DNA of 13,577 nt, from assembly GCA_003523085.1 (NCBI GenBank), contig DPHD01000035.1:24028-37604 (forward strand), given 5' to 3'. Each line of letters opens with the position of its first letter. The first letter of the stretch is position 1. Below the pieces are notes generated by a model. That model was given only the letters and a program-made list of their open reading frames with translations. It made no database searches and was not told where the DNA came from. This stretch comes from Oceanospirillaceae bacterium. Its GTDB lineage: Bacteria; Pseudomonadota; Gammaproteobacteria; Pseudomonadales; Balneatricaceae. Shown here piece after piece: positions 1 through 7,114 of this stretch. Made by a program: the position numbers and the translations under genes.

Positions 1-1
1 T

Positions 2-25
2 CAGGATGACGCTGAAGTGACCTAG
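2..25 (+). CDS. possible 3' end of an upstream gene (partial)
   Basis: One open frame runs from the window edge to a TAG at 23-25 and would encode the tail QDDAEVT. The stop sits immediately before a strong terminator hairpin, which is where a gene end is expected. Another frame also stops nearby (TGA at 18-20), so the frame is not proven. In Pseudomonas a small secreted protein lies upstream of ntrB, but seven residues are too few to identify anything. Confidence 0.3.
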   Translation, partial: QDDAEVT

Positions 26-51
26 AAAAAGCCCTCTTAGGAGGGCTTTTT
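26..51. terminator. bidirectional Rho-independent terminator
   Basis: The arms GCCCTC (31-36) and GAGGGC (41-46) pair perfectly around a TTAG loop. They are flanked by A5 (26-30) and T5 (47-51), which extend the stem to 11 pairs and give a T-run on either strand. It insulates glnL from the gene upstream, so glnLG probably has its own promoter. Confidence 0.9.
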
Positions 52-63
52 AAGCACCCCGCG

Positions 64-80
64 CGCACTATTTTGGTGCA
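64..80. promoter_or_regulatory. NtrC (NRI) binding box upstream of glnL
   Basis: The 17-base element CGCACTATTTTGGTGCA matches the enterobacterial NtrC site pattern TGCACY-N5-RGTGCA at every fixed position except the first base. The two half sites form an imperfect dyad. It lies 32 bases upstream of the glnL start and downstream of the terminator, in the only space available for a glnLG promoter. In E. coli, NtrC represses glnLp from such a site, so negative autoregulation is the simplest reading. No convincing -35/-10 pair or sigma54 promoter is visible next to it. Confidence 0.75.
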
Positions 81-111
81 CGTGTAACAACCCACGCTAG
101 AAAGGACAGCC

Positions 112-1185
112 ATGCCTAATCCTATGCAAGCCAACCAAGCCTTAGCTGGCTTAGTTAACCACCTCTCAACGGCCATCGTTTTGGTCAACTCCCGCTTGCA
201 AATCGTGGCCCTCAACTTGGCAGCAGAAAATCTATTTCGCGTTAGCCAACAGCAAATGCAGCTAGAGCCATTAACCGCATTATTGCACCTAGACTCACCC
301 CTTGCGCAACAGCTACAACAAAGCTGTGCCCAACAAAAATCCTTTACCCTTCGCGACACACTAATTCAGCAGACTAACGGCCACCAATTGTGGATCGACT
401 TAACGGTAACGTCTGTAGATGAGCTCGGCGGACTCGCCTTGGAAATCCAACCCCTAGAGCGCATGAAACGACTCACCCAAGAGGCCCGCATGGCAACCCA
501 GCAGCACGCCTCTTCTAATCTAGTACGCAACCTGGCCCACGAAATCAAAAACCCCTTGGGCGGCATACGTGGTGCTGCGCAACTATTAGAACGAGAACTA
601 ACGACCGAACAGCGAGAGTTTACCCACATTATTATTTCTGAGGCCGATCGCCTGAGAGACCTCGTAGATCGTCTGCTCGGACCACAACGCCAAGCCCAGA
701 AGCAGGCCCACAATGTGCATCAAATTTTGGACAAAATCGAGCAACTCATCAAGGCCGAAGCAGATCAACGTATCACCATTGTTCGAGATTACGACCCCAG
801 CCTGCCAGACTTACTGATTGATACCAACCAACTAACGCAGGTATTTTTAAACGTCGGCCGTAATGCGTTACAGGCGCTCCTCGAGCATCGAACCAGCAAT
901 GGCCAGATCATCCTTAAAACCCGAGCCGTACGCCGTTTTACCATAGGCAGCGTGTGCCACCGGCTAGCCTGTTGCATCAGCATTATCGACAATGGACCCG
1001 GCATTGCCGACGCCATTAAAGACGAAATATTTTTGCCTATGGTGACCCACCGCGCCCAAGGTACGGGGCTTGGCCTGAGCATAGCCCAAAGCCTAGTACA
1101 ACAGCACCAAGGCCTTATTGAGTGCGACAGCCACCCCAGTTACACCTGTTTTAACATTTACTTGCCAATGGAGTCATCAACATGA
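112..1185 (+). CDS. glnL: nitrogen regulation sensor histidine kinase NtrB (NRII)
   Basis: This is the cytoplasmic kinase/phosphatase that phosphorylates NtrC when nitrogen is scarce and dephosphorylates it when bound by PII. There is no membrane segment, as expected for NtrB. A PAS-like sensor occupies about residues 12-100. The dimerisation/phosphoacceptor helix has the H-box NLAHEIKNPLGG with His143. The ATPase domain shows the N-box (N247 and N251), the G1 box DNGPGI (293-298) and the G2 box GTGLGLSIAQSL (317-328). At 357 residues it is close to E. coli NtrB (349). The ATG is preceded by AAAGGA (101-106). The stop overlaps the glnG start as ATGA, so the pair is translationally coupled. 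C282, C287 and C288 lie in the strand before G1; I attach no function to them. Confidence 0.96.
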   Translation: MPNPMQANQALAGLVNHLSTAIVLVNSRLQIVALNLAAENLFRVSQQQMQLEPLTALLHLDSPLAQQLQQSCAQQKSFTLRDTLIQQTNGHQLWIDLTVTSVDELGGLALEIQPLERMKRLTQEARMATQQHASSNLVRNLAHEIKNPLGGIRGAAQLLERELTTEQREFTHIIISEADRLRDLVDRLLGPQRQAQKQAHNVHQILDKIEQLIKAEADQRITIVRDYDPSLPDLLIDTNQLTQVFLNVGRNALQALLEHRTSNGQIILKTRAVRRFTIGSVCHRLACCISIIDNGPGIADAIKDEIFLPMVTHRAQGTGLGLSIAQSLVQQHQGLIECDSHPSYTCFNIYLPMESST

Positions 1186-2573
1186 GCCATGATGTATGGA
1201 TAGTAGACGACGATCACGCCATCCGCTGGGTGCTGGATCGGGCCTTAACCCAGGCGCAAATTTCTAGCACGAGTTACGAACACGGGCAACAGTTGCTAGA
1301 TGCCCTTGCGCATAACTCGCCCAAACTAATCATCAGCGACATTCGTATGCCCGGCATCGACGGCTTAAGCCTGCTTCAAGAGCTGCAGCAACGCCTGCCC
1401 CATGTGCCCGTGATCATTATGACGGCCCACTCGGACCTAGACAGTGCGGTTGCCTCCTATCAGGGCGGTGCGTTTGATTATTTACCCAAACCCTTTGATA
1501 TCGACGAAGCCGTGGCCTTGGTGCAACGCGGCCTACAGCATGCGGCCGAACAGGTGGCCACCAGCAAACCTGCTCCAGCACCAGCCAGCGCCCAAATTAT
1601 AGGCGAAGCCCCCGCCATGCAGGATGTGTTTCGCGCCATTGGCAGGCTCTCGCAGTCCAACATGACGGTTATGATCAACGGCGCATCTGGCACGGGCAAG
1701 GAGCTCATCGCCCAAGCCTTGCATCAGCACAGCCCCAGAAGTGAGAAGCCATTTATCCCCCTCAACATGGCCGCCATTCAAAAAGACCTCATCGAGTCAG
1801 AGTTATTTGGCCATGAAAAAGGTGCCTTTACCGGTGCCGCCAATCAGCGCAAAGGCCACTTCGAACAAGCCCATGGCGGCACCTTGTTTTTAGATGAAAT
1901 AGGTGACATGCCGGCCGAAGCACAAACCCGTCTACTGCGGGTACTGGCCGACGGCGAATTTTATCGCGTGGGTGGCCACAGCCTGGTAAAGGTAGACGTG
2001 CGCATTATTGCTGCCACTCACCAAGACCTTACTAAACGGGTAGAACAAGGTCTGTTTCGTGAAGACCTGTATCACCGCCTCAACGTCATACGTATTCCCC
2101 TACCTAATCTGAGCCAACGCAGCGAAGACATACCCGCCCTGGCCCAGCACTTCTTAACAACAAGCGCCAAGGAACTGGCCGTAGAAGCCAAACTACTGTC
2201 TAGCGAGGCCGAGCAACATCTACAACAACTGCCATGGCCAGGCAACGTGCGGCAGTTAGAAAACGTGTGCCGCTGGCTAAGTGTAATGGGCAGCGGCAAC
2301 CAAATTTTAGTCAGCGACTTACCCCCCGAACTGCAACAGCCAAGCAACAAAACCGATGCCAACGACAACTGGCAAGTGCTGCTTTCTAAATGGGCAAAAA
2401 AAGAATTACAATTTGGTCAGCAACAGCTGTTAGACCATGCCCTGCCGGCTTTTGAAAAGGTTATGATAGAAGCCGCCCTTAACCATACCAATGGCCGTCG
2501 CCGCGAAGCCGCAGAATTATTAGGCTGGGGCCGCAACACTTTGACCCGAAAAATTAACGAACTTGGGCTGTAA
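1182..2573 (+). CDS. glnG: nitrogen regulation response regulator NtrC (NRI), sigma54 activator
   Basis: This enhancer-binding activator of sigma54 promoters for nitrogen assimilation is phosphorylated by NtrB. The receiver domain (1-120) has the acidic pocket D10/D11, phosphoacceptor D53, T81 and K103. A Pro/Ala-rich linker (about 126-138) leads to the AAA+ domain. That domain has Walker A GASGTGKE (167-174), the sigma54-contacting GAFTGA loop (214-219) and Walker B GGTLFLDEIGD (232-242, D238/E239). All are intact, so it should be active on sigma54 holoenzyme. The C-terminal Fis-type helix-turn-helix covers about 425-461. The length (463) is typical. The ATG overlaps the glnL stop by 4 bases and has GGAG at 1170-1173. 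Confidence 0.97.
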   Translation: MSHDVWIVDDDHAIRWVLDRALTQAQISSTSYEHGQQLLDALAHNSPKLIISDIRMPGIDGLSLLQELQQRLPHVPVIIMTAHSDLDSAVASYQGGAFDYLPKPFDIDEAVALVQRGLQHAAEQVATSKPAPAPASAQIIGEAPAMQDVFRAIGRLSQSNMTVMINGASGTGKELIAQALHQHSPRSEKPFIPLNMAAIQKDLIESELFGHEKGAFTGAANQRKGHFEQAHGGTLFLDEIGDMPAEAQTRLLRVLADGEFYRVGGHSLVKVDVRIIAATHQDLTKRVEQGLFREDLYHRLNVIRIPLPNLSQRSEDIPALAQHFLTTSAKELAVEAKLLSSEAEQHLQQLPWPGNVRQLENVCRWLSVMGSGNQILVSDLPPELQQPSNKTDANDNWQVLLSKWAKKELQFGQQQLLDHALPAFEKVMIEAALNHTNGRRREAAELLGWGRNTLTRKINELGL

Positions 2574-2597
2574 TTTCAGCAATTAAGAAGATCATAC

Positions 2598-3056
2598 ATG
2601 TTAAACGTCGTTTTATTTGAACCAGAAATTCCGCCCAACACGGGCAATATTATTCGCCTGTGCGCCAACACTGGGTTTCAGCTGCATCTCATTGAGCCCT
2701 TAGGGTTTAAACTCGAAGACAAAGCCTTAAGGCGTGCTGGTTTGGATTATCACGAGTGGGCGCGTATGCAAGTGCATAAGAACTACGATGATTTTATCAC
2801 CAGCGTGCAGCCAAAAACCATCTACGCCATGACCACCAAAGGCAGCGATTGTTTTAGCAAGGCACGCTTTGAAAAAGGTGATGCGGTCATGTTTGGCCCA
2901 GAGAGCCGAGGCCTGCCAGAAGACATTAGAGCCAGATGCAACGGCAGAATTCGCTTGCCCATGACAGCAGAAAGCCGCAGTTTGAACTTATCAAATTGTG
3001 CGGCTATTGTGGTGTACGAAGCGTGGCGCCAACTAGGTTACGCTGGCGCTAGCTAA
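2598..3056 (+). CDS. trmL: tRNA (cytidine(34)/cmnm5U(34)-2'-O)-methyltransferase TrmL
   Basis: This SPOUT-class enzyme 2'-O-methylates the wobble base 34 of certain tRNA-Leu isoacceptors, using S-adenosylmethionine. The 152-residue length is that of the minimal TrmL (YibK) family without an RNA-binding extension. Family motifs are present in order: PPNTGN (12-17), FGPESRGLP (99-107) and the trefoil-knot segment SLNLSNCAAIVVYEAW (128-143). The gene starts 24 bases after glnG with AAGAAG (2585-2590) as a weak ribosome site, so it may be co-transcribed with glnLG. It converges on secB, with only 11 bases between the two stop codons and no hairpin terminator that I can see. Confidence 0.95.
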   Translation: MLNVVLFEPEIPPNTGNIIRLCANTGFQLHLIEPLGFKLEDKALRRAGLDYHEWARMQVHKNYDDFITSVQPKTIYAMTTKGSDCFSKARFEKGDAVMFGPESRGLPEDIRARCNGRIRLPMTAESRSLNLSNCAAIVVYEAWRQLGYAGAS

Positions 3057-3067
3057 GTTACTTCTTG

Positions 3068-3589
3068 TTAGTGCGTTTGCTCAGGCTTTTCTTCGGCCGC
3101 GGCTTCGCCTGCTTCGGCTTGTGCCGCCTGCTGAGCGATGCTCTGAGCATACAAGGCATCAAAATTAACCGGTGACAACATCAAGGCTGGGAAGCTACCC
3201 CTTTGTACTAAGTTATCAATGGCTTCGCGAGCATAGGGGAAAAGGATATTAGGGCAGAAGGCACCCAATACCTGACCCATAGATTCTTTAGGCACGTTGG
3301 CGATGTGGAATAAACCCGCTTGCTGCACTTCGGTAAGATAAACCGTCTTTTCTTCGGCCATAGCAGTAATGGTGATACGTAGGATAACTTCGAAGGTGGT
3401 TTCATTTAACTGGCGCGCCTGACTGTTAAGGTCTACGCCCACTTCTGGCTTCCACTCTGCGGTGAATGACTGAGGTGCGTTAGGTGATTCGAAAGATAAG
3501 TCTTTCAAGTACACGCGTTGGATCATAATCTGTGGCTGGGTGTTCTCTTCAGTCGCTTGTGCTGCTGCACCTTTCTCTTCTTCACTCAT
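3068..3589 (-). CDS. secB: protein-export chaperone SecB
   Basis: SecB is a homotetrameric cytosolic chaperone that keeps preproteins unfolded and hands them to SecA. The core matches the family: IQRVYLKDLSFESPNAP (23-39), EVQQAGLF (87-94), the signature GAFCPNILFPYARE (109-122) and SFPALMLSPVNFDALY (132-147). The tail after about residue 150 is Ala/Gln/Glu-rich and acidic, consistent with the SecA-binding tail. I chose the ATG at 3589 because the product starts MSEEEKG, like other SecB proteins, and GAGAAG precedes it. An in-frame TTG at 3616 would add nine residues (182 in total) and also has AAGAAG upstream. It is the last gene of the rhodanese-grxC-secB operon. Confidence 0.95.
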   Translation of the reverse strand: MSEEEKGAAAQATEENTQPQIMIQRVYLKDLSFESPNAPQSFTAEWKPEVGVDLNSQARQLNETTFEVILRITITAMAEEKTVYLTEVQQAGLFHIANVPKESMGQVLGAFCPNILFPYAREAIDNLVQRGSFPALMLSPVNFDALYAQSIAQQAAQAEAGEAAAEEKPEQTH

Positions 3590-3625
3590 GTCTTGCTTCT
3601 CTATATTTTTATTCAAAGGGCTTCT

Positions 3626-3886
3626 TTACGAAGCATTTAATAGTGGGTCTAACTGGCCCTGACGCTCTAGCGCGTACAATTCGTCACAACCGCCAATGGC
3701 TTTGTCGTTAATGATAATTTGCGGCACCGTACGGCCACCGCTAACCTGCATCATTTGCTGACGCAGGTCGTTGTGCCCATCGACACTAATTTCTTGGTAG
3801 GCAATACCTTTGCTGTCTAACAATCGTTTAGCGCGAAAACAAAAGCCACAATAGCCTGAGCTATACATGACTACATTGGCGCTCAC
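3626..3886 (-). CDS. grxC: glutaredoxin GrxC-type, with CGFC active site
   Basis: This is a small glutathione-dependent thiol-disulfide oxidoreductase of the thioredoxin fold (86 residues, normal for GrxC). The active site is Y12-C13-G14-F15-C16 instead of the usual CPYC. The cis-proline motif TVPQ (53-56) and the glutathione-binding GGCDEL (65-70) are normal. The start is GTG at 3886, overlapping the stop of the upstream rhodanese gene as GTGA, so translation is probably coupled. The N-terminus SANVVMYSSGYC aligns with E. coli GrxC (ANVEIYTKETC), which supports this start. The Pro-to-Gly change keeps both cysteines but resembles Fe-S-binding plant CGYC and monothiol CGFS glutaredoxins. Confidence 0.93.
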   Translation of the reverse strand: MSANVVMYSSGYCGFCFRAKRLLDSKGIAYQEISVDGHNDLRQQMMQVSGGRTVPQIIINDKAIGGCDELYALERQGQLDPLLNAS

Positions 3887-4299
3887 TTACGTACCAATGG
3901 TAAGTTTTGTCCGGTCCACTCAGCCATGCCGCCGGCCATGCGTTGCACGTTGCTATACTCCGCTTTTTTCAACACATTAGCTGCACCTGAAGCCGTTTGA
4001 CCGGTCTTACAAATAATAATGATGGGTTTGTCTTTGTATTTTTCAAGCTCCGACATACGTTTAGTGATGTCTGCAAAGGGAATGTTCTTGGCGCCGATCA
4101 CGTGGCCCGCTTTATAGTCGGCAACCGCACGGATATCTAATAAGAGCACATCTTCGCCGTTAGCCATGACCGTGGCTTGTTGCGGCGACACAGACGGCGC
4201 AGCTTTACGACGCTCGGTAATTAACAACACTGACAAGGTCAGCATCAAGGCCAACACCATTTCCCAATGGTTGATGGCAAATTCTAAGTAACGTTCCAT
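3883..4299 (-). CDS. yibN: membrane-anchored rhodanese-like sulfurtransferase (YibN type)
   Basis: A single rhodanese domain (about 45-135) follows an N-terminal membrane anchor (hydrophobic residues 13-27, then positive ERRK). The catalytic loop is C97-K-T-G-Q-T, so the persulfide-forming cysteine is present. LLLDIRAVADYKAGHVIGAKNIP (52-74) is the usual domain start and AGGMAEW (122-128) the end. The topology (short N-terminus, positive charges after the helix) suggests that the domain is cytoplasmic. The substrate is unknown. Association with grxC and secB is conserved in gammaproteobacteria, including E. coli yibN-grxC-secB. It is first in the operon and its ATG has no strong ribosome site. 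Confidence 0.92.
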   Translation of the reverse strand: MERYLEFAINHWEMVLALMLTLSVLLITERRKAAPSVSPQQATVMANGEDVLLLDIRAVADYKAGHVIGAKNIPFADITKRMSELEKYKDKPIIIICKTGQTASGAANVLKKAEYSNVQRMAGGMAEWTGQNLPLVRK

Positions 4300-4347
4300 A
4301 AGCTTTATGATTCCAGCAATTAATATATGTGCGACAAGTCCGGCGGC

Positions 4348-4353
4348 ATTATA
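4348..4353 (-). promoter_or_regulatory. candidate -10 box for the rhodanese-grxC-secB operon
   Basis: On the minus strand this is an exact TATAAT, 48 bases from the rhodanese ATG and inside the divergent gap. No TTGACA-like -35 element occurs at 16-18 bases. The promoter may therefore be weak or need an activator. It touches the palindrome at 4353-4364. Confidence 0.4.
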
Positions 4354-4364
4354 CGCTATAGCGT
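4353..4364. promoter_or_regulatory. perfect 12-base palindrome between divergent operons (possible operator)
   Basis: ACGCTATAGCGT is its own reverse complement. Outer arms ATTAT (4348-4352) and ATAAT (4367-4371) repeat the symmetry, offset by two bases. It sits between gpmI and the rhodanese operon, adjoining the minus-strand TATAAT. The position suits a shared operator. I do not recognise the regulator. Confidence 0.4.
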
Positions 4365-4383
4365 GGATAATTTGGGGGCAGAC

Positions 4384-4392
4384 TGCTAAAAT
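4384..4392 (+). promoter_or_regulatory. candidate extended -10 promoter for gpmI
   Basis: TGCTAAAAT fits an extended -10 (TGn plus TAAAAT, five of six to consensus). No good -35 is seen, which extended -10 promoters tolerate. Transcription would begin near 4399. The TTG at 4405 would then lie only about six bases inside the message, which favours the later ATG starts of gpmI. Confidence 0.4.
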
Positions 4393-4416
4393 ATCAAGTG
4401 CCCATTGCCCAATAAA

Positions 4417-5967
4417 ATGACCATGACCACTTCAAACCCAAAAGCCCTTATTATTCTTGACGGATGGGGACAAAGCGAATCCTCTGCCTCCAACGCCATA
4501 AAAGCCGCCAACACCCCTACTTGGGACAGTTTGCTGGCCACTCACCAACACACCTTAGTTGGCACCTCTGGCGCCGACGTGGGTTTGCCAGACGGTCAGA
4601 TGGGCAACTCTGAAGTGGGCCACATGAACATTGGTGCCGGCCGCGTGGTGTATCAAAATTTCACCCGCATTGGCAAAGCCATTGAGGATGGCAGCTTCGC
4701 CGAGAACAGCGTATTGCTCAGCGCCATCGATAAAGCCGTGGCCAACGACGGCACCGTACACGTGTGCGGTTTATTATCGGACGGCGGCGTGCATAGCCAC
4801 CAAGACCACCTGTTTGCCACCTGTAGCCTAGCCCACAGCCGTGGTGCCAAGGCTATTGTCGTGCACGCTTGGCTAGACGGCCGCGACACCGCGCCAAGTT
4901 CTGCGCAAGCCTTTATCCAAGCCTTAATGGATCATTTGGAGCCCATTAATGGCCGCATTGGCAGCCTGTGTGGTCGTTACTATGCCATGGACCGCGACCA
5001 ACGCTGGGAGCGTACCGAAAGTGCCTACCGCGCTATGCGTTACGGCGAAGCAGAACACGAGTGCCTGTCGGCCCTCAATGCCCTGTCAGAAGCCTATTTG
5101 AACAAGCTTACGGACGAATTTGTACCCGCCACCGTCATTCTTGACGCGCGTGGCCAACCGGCCACCATTAAAGACGGCGATACGGTGCTGTGTGTTAACT
5201 TTAGACCGGACCGGTCGCGTCAAATTACCCGCGCCTTTGTAGATCAAGAATTTGACGGCTTTGGCCGTGGCGACGACTTAGACCTGGCCGAATTTGTAAT
5301 GATGACCGAATATAGCGCCAGCATAGACACCGCCTGCGCCTACCCGCCCATGAGCGTCACTAACGACTTGGGAGAAGTGATGGCCAACCAAGGTAAAACG
5401 CAACTGCGCATTGCCGAAACAGAAAAATATGCCCACGTAACCTTTTTCTTTAGCGGCGGCCAAGAAGCCCTCTACCCAGGCGAAAGCCGAGAACTCATTG
5501 CTTCTCCCAACGTTGCCACCTACGACCTACAGCCAGAAATGAGCGCCCCCGAACTGACCGACAAATTGGTAAGCGCCATAGAAAACCGAAACTACGATCT
5601 AATCGTGTGTAACTTTGCCAATGCCGACATGGTCGGCCACACCGGTAAATTTGATGCCGCGGTACAAGCCGTAGAAGCTGTGGATGCTTGCCTTACCCGT
5701 ATCGTGGCCGCTTTAGCTAAAGTGGATGGCGAAGCCTTAATTACAGCCGACCACGGCAACGTCGAATTAATGCAAAACCCCACCACTGGCCAACCTCACA
5801 CGGCCCATACGCTTTGGCCAGTGCCATTAGTGTATGTCAGCCCGCGCAGCCAAACTGCCAAGCTAAGGGCCGGCGTACTCGCCGACATTGCGCCGACAGT
5901 ATTACACCTGATGGCAGTGGAACAACCTGCGGAAATGACCGGGCGTAGCTTGGTGGAATTTAGCTAA
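4417..5967 (+). CDS. gpmI: 2,3-bisphosphoglycerate-independent phosphoglycerate mutase
   Basis: It interconverts 3- and 2-phosphoglycerate in glycolysis/gluconeogenesis through a phosphoserine intermediate and two metal ions (usually Mn2+). It belongs to the alkaline phosphatase superfamily. Visible motifs are ILDGWG with metal ligand D15, the nucleophile loop GQMGNSEVGH with S65, VHSH (125-128), DGRDTAP (154-160), NFRPDRSRQ, ADMVGHTG and ITADHGNVE. The ATG at 4417 gives 516 residues; ATG 4423 gives 514 and TTG 4405 gives 520. Family members are about 510-515 and begin close to the LDG motif, so 4417 or 4423 is more likely than 4405. None has a clear ribosome site. It leads a probable gpmI-envC-ctpA-yibQ operon. 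Confidence 0.96.
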   Translation: MTMTTSNPKALIILDGWGQSESSASNAIKAANTPTWDSLLATHQHTLVGTSGADVGLPDGQMGNSEVGHMNIGAGRVVYQNFTRIGKAIEDGSFAENSVLLSAIDKAVANDGTVHVCGLLSDGGVHSHQDHLFATCSLAHSRGAKAIVVHAWLDGRDTAPSSAQAFIQALMDHLEPINGRIGSLCGRYYAMDRDQRWERTESAYRAMRYGEAEHECLSALNALSEAYLNKLTDEFVPATVILDARGQPATIKDGDTVLCVNFRPDRSRQITRAFVDQEFDGFGRGDDLDLAEFVMMTEYSASIDTACAYPPMSVTNDLGEVMANQGKTQLRIAETEKYAHVTFFFSGGQEALYPGESRELIASPNVATYDLQPEMSAPELTDKLVSAIENRNYDLIVCNFANADMVGHTGKFDAAVQAVEAVDACLTRIVAALAKVDGEALITADHGNVELMQNPTTGQPHTAHTLWPVPLVYVSPRSQTAKLRAGVLADIAPTVLHLMAVEQPAEMTGRSLVEFS

Positions 5968-5968
5968 C

Positions 5969-7105
5969 TTGCATTACTTGGCCAAGATCACATGTTGTTT
6001 GCTATGGTTATGGGCCAGTTTGGCCGCAGCCAATAGCGAGCAGCAGGTTGAACAACACATGCTGCAGCTAAAAGATGACATTAGCGCGCTGCAAACATGG
6101 CTGAATAAGGCTCAGGACCAAGCCTCGCAGTTACAAAAGCAACTGCGCAAGCATGAGCAAAAAATCAGCCAGCTCACCAAAAGCATTAAACAAAACCATC
6201 TCGCCAGCCAACAATCCAGCCAGCGTATGGATAAATTACAAACGCAAGCCAGCCACCTGCAAGACGGCCTGGCAGATCAAGAACAGCAACTCGCCAACCA
6301 GCTCAAACGCCAATATCAGCAGGGCCAAAATCCAGCTGGCAACCTATTACTCAACCTCAGCAATCCCGCTAGCCTAGCTCGTAATATGGCCTATTACCAA
6401 TATCTCAATCAAGCCAGCGCCGAGCAAATGGCCGCCTACCGGCAAACATTAGAAACATTGGCCCAAATACAACAACAGCAAGCCGACCTGAGCCTCAGCC
6501 TGCAACTCAAAGCCGAGCAACTTACATTGCAGACCTCACAACTGCAACAAACCAAACAGAAGCTGGCTCACAACCTGTCGCAACTTAACAATCAACAAAT
6601 AACTAAAGCACAACGTCTTAGCAGCGCCAAGGCGGATCAGCAGCAAGCGCAAGAGTTGTTAGATCAAATTCAAATTGCCATTGCTAAAGCCAACCTCAAA
6701 GTGGCTCACCAACCCTTCATAGACGCCAAAGGCCTGCTGCCTTGGCCCTTAAAGGGCACCGTACTTAACCGCTTTGGCGTCACCCAGTCTAGCTACCCCC
6801 TAAGCCAACAAGGCTGGCTCATTAGCGCTAAAGAAGGTACCAACGTAGTGGCCGTACATAGCGGCCAAGTGGTATTTTCTGACTGGCTCAAAGGCTATGG
6901 TTTAGTGATCATCCTCGACCATGGCGACGACTTTTTAAGTTTATATGGGCAAAATCAAGCGCTCTACTTAGATGTGGGCGATCCAGTGAGCGCACAACAG
7001 TTGATTGCCAGTAGTGGAAAGTCTGGCGGTAACGCCCAAACAGGTCTATATTTCTCTTTACGCAAACAAGGCCAACCCCTCAATCCCAAACATTGGTTGC
7101 AATAA
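5969..7105 (+). CDS. envC: EnvC-type murein hydrolase activator (degenerate LytM/M23 domain)
   Basis: EnvC is a periplasmic activator of cell-wall amidases (AmiA/AmiB) at the division septum, controlled by FtsEX. A signal peptide covers residues 1-21 (LLWLWASLAAA core). Gln-rich coiled coils follow (about 24-115 and 155-242), then a LytM domain (about 259-377). The domain lacks the zinc ligands of active M23 peptidases: the usual HxH appears as LYFSL and the YAHL position as LYGQN. This matches E. coli EnvC and indicates an activator, not an enzyme. The only start I can support is TTG at 5969, one base after the gpmI stop (TTG 5978 is an alternative). That implies translation coupled to gpmI. 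Length 378 residues. Confidence 0.92.
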   Translation: MHYLAKITCCLLWLWASLAAANSEQQVEQHMLQLKDDISALQTWLNKAQDQASQLQKQLRKHEQKISQLTKSIKQNHLASQQSSQRMDKLQTQASHLQDGLADQEQQLANQLKRQYQQGQNPAGNLLLNLSNPASLARNMAYYQYLNQASAEQMAAYRQTLETLAQIQQQQADLSLSLQLKAEQLTLQTSQLQQTKQKLAHNLSQLNNQQITKAQRLSSAKADQQQAQELLDQIQIAIAKANLKVAHQPFIDAKGLLPWPLKGTVLNRFGVTQSSYPLSQQGWLISAKEGTNVVAVHSGQVVFSDWLKGYGLVIILDHGDDFLSLYGQNQALYLDVGDPVSAQQLIASSGKSGGNAQTGLYFSLRKQGQPLNPKHWLQ

Positions 7106-7114
7106 AGTAGCCCT

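Noticed and set aside
1687..1702. TGGCAC-containing string resembling half of a sigma54 promoter inside glnG
   Set aside because: It encodes the Walker A region and lacks the TTGC element at the right distance.
3051..3075. Terminator between the convergent trmL and secB genes
   Set aside because: The 11-base gap and nearby sequence show no stable hairpin with a T-run; termination may be Rho-dependent or lie inside the genes.
6060..6700. Gln-rich region of envC as a DNA repeat
   Set aside because: The CAA/CAG richness reflects coiled-coil codons; no exact tandem or long dispersed repeat was found.
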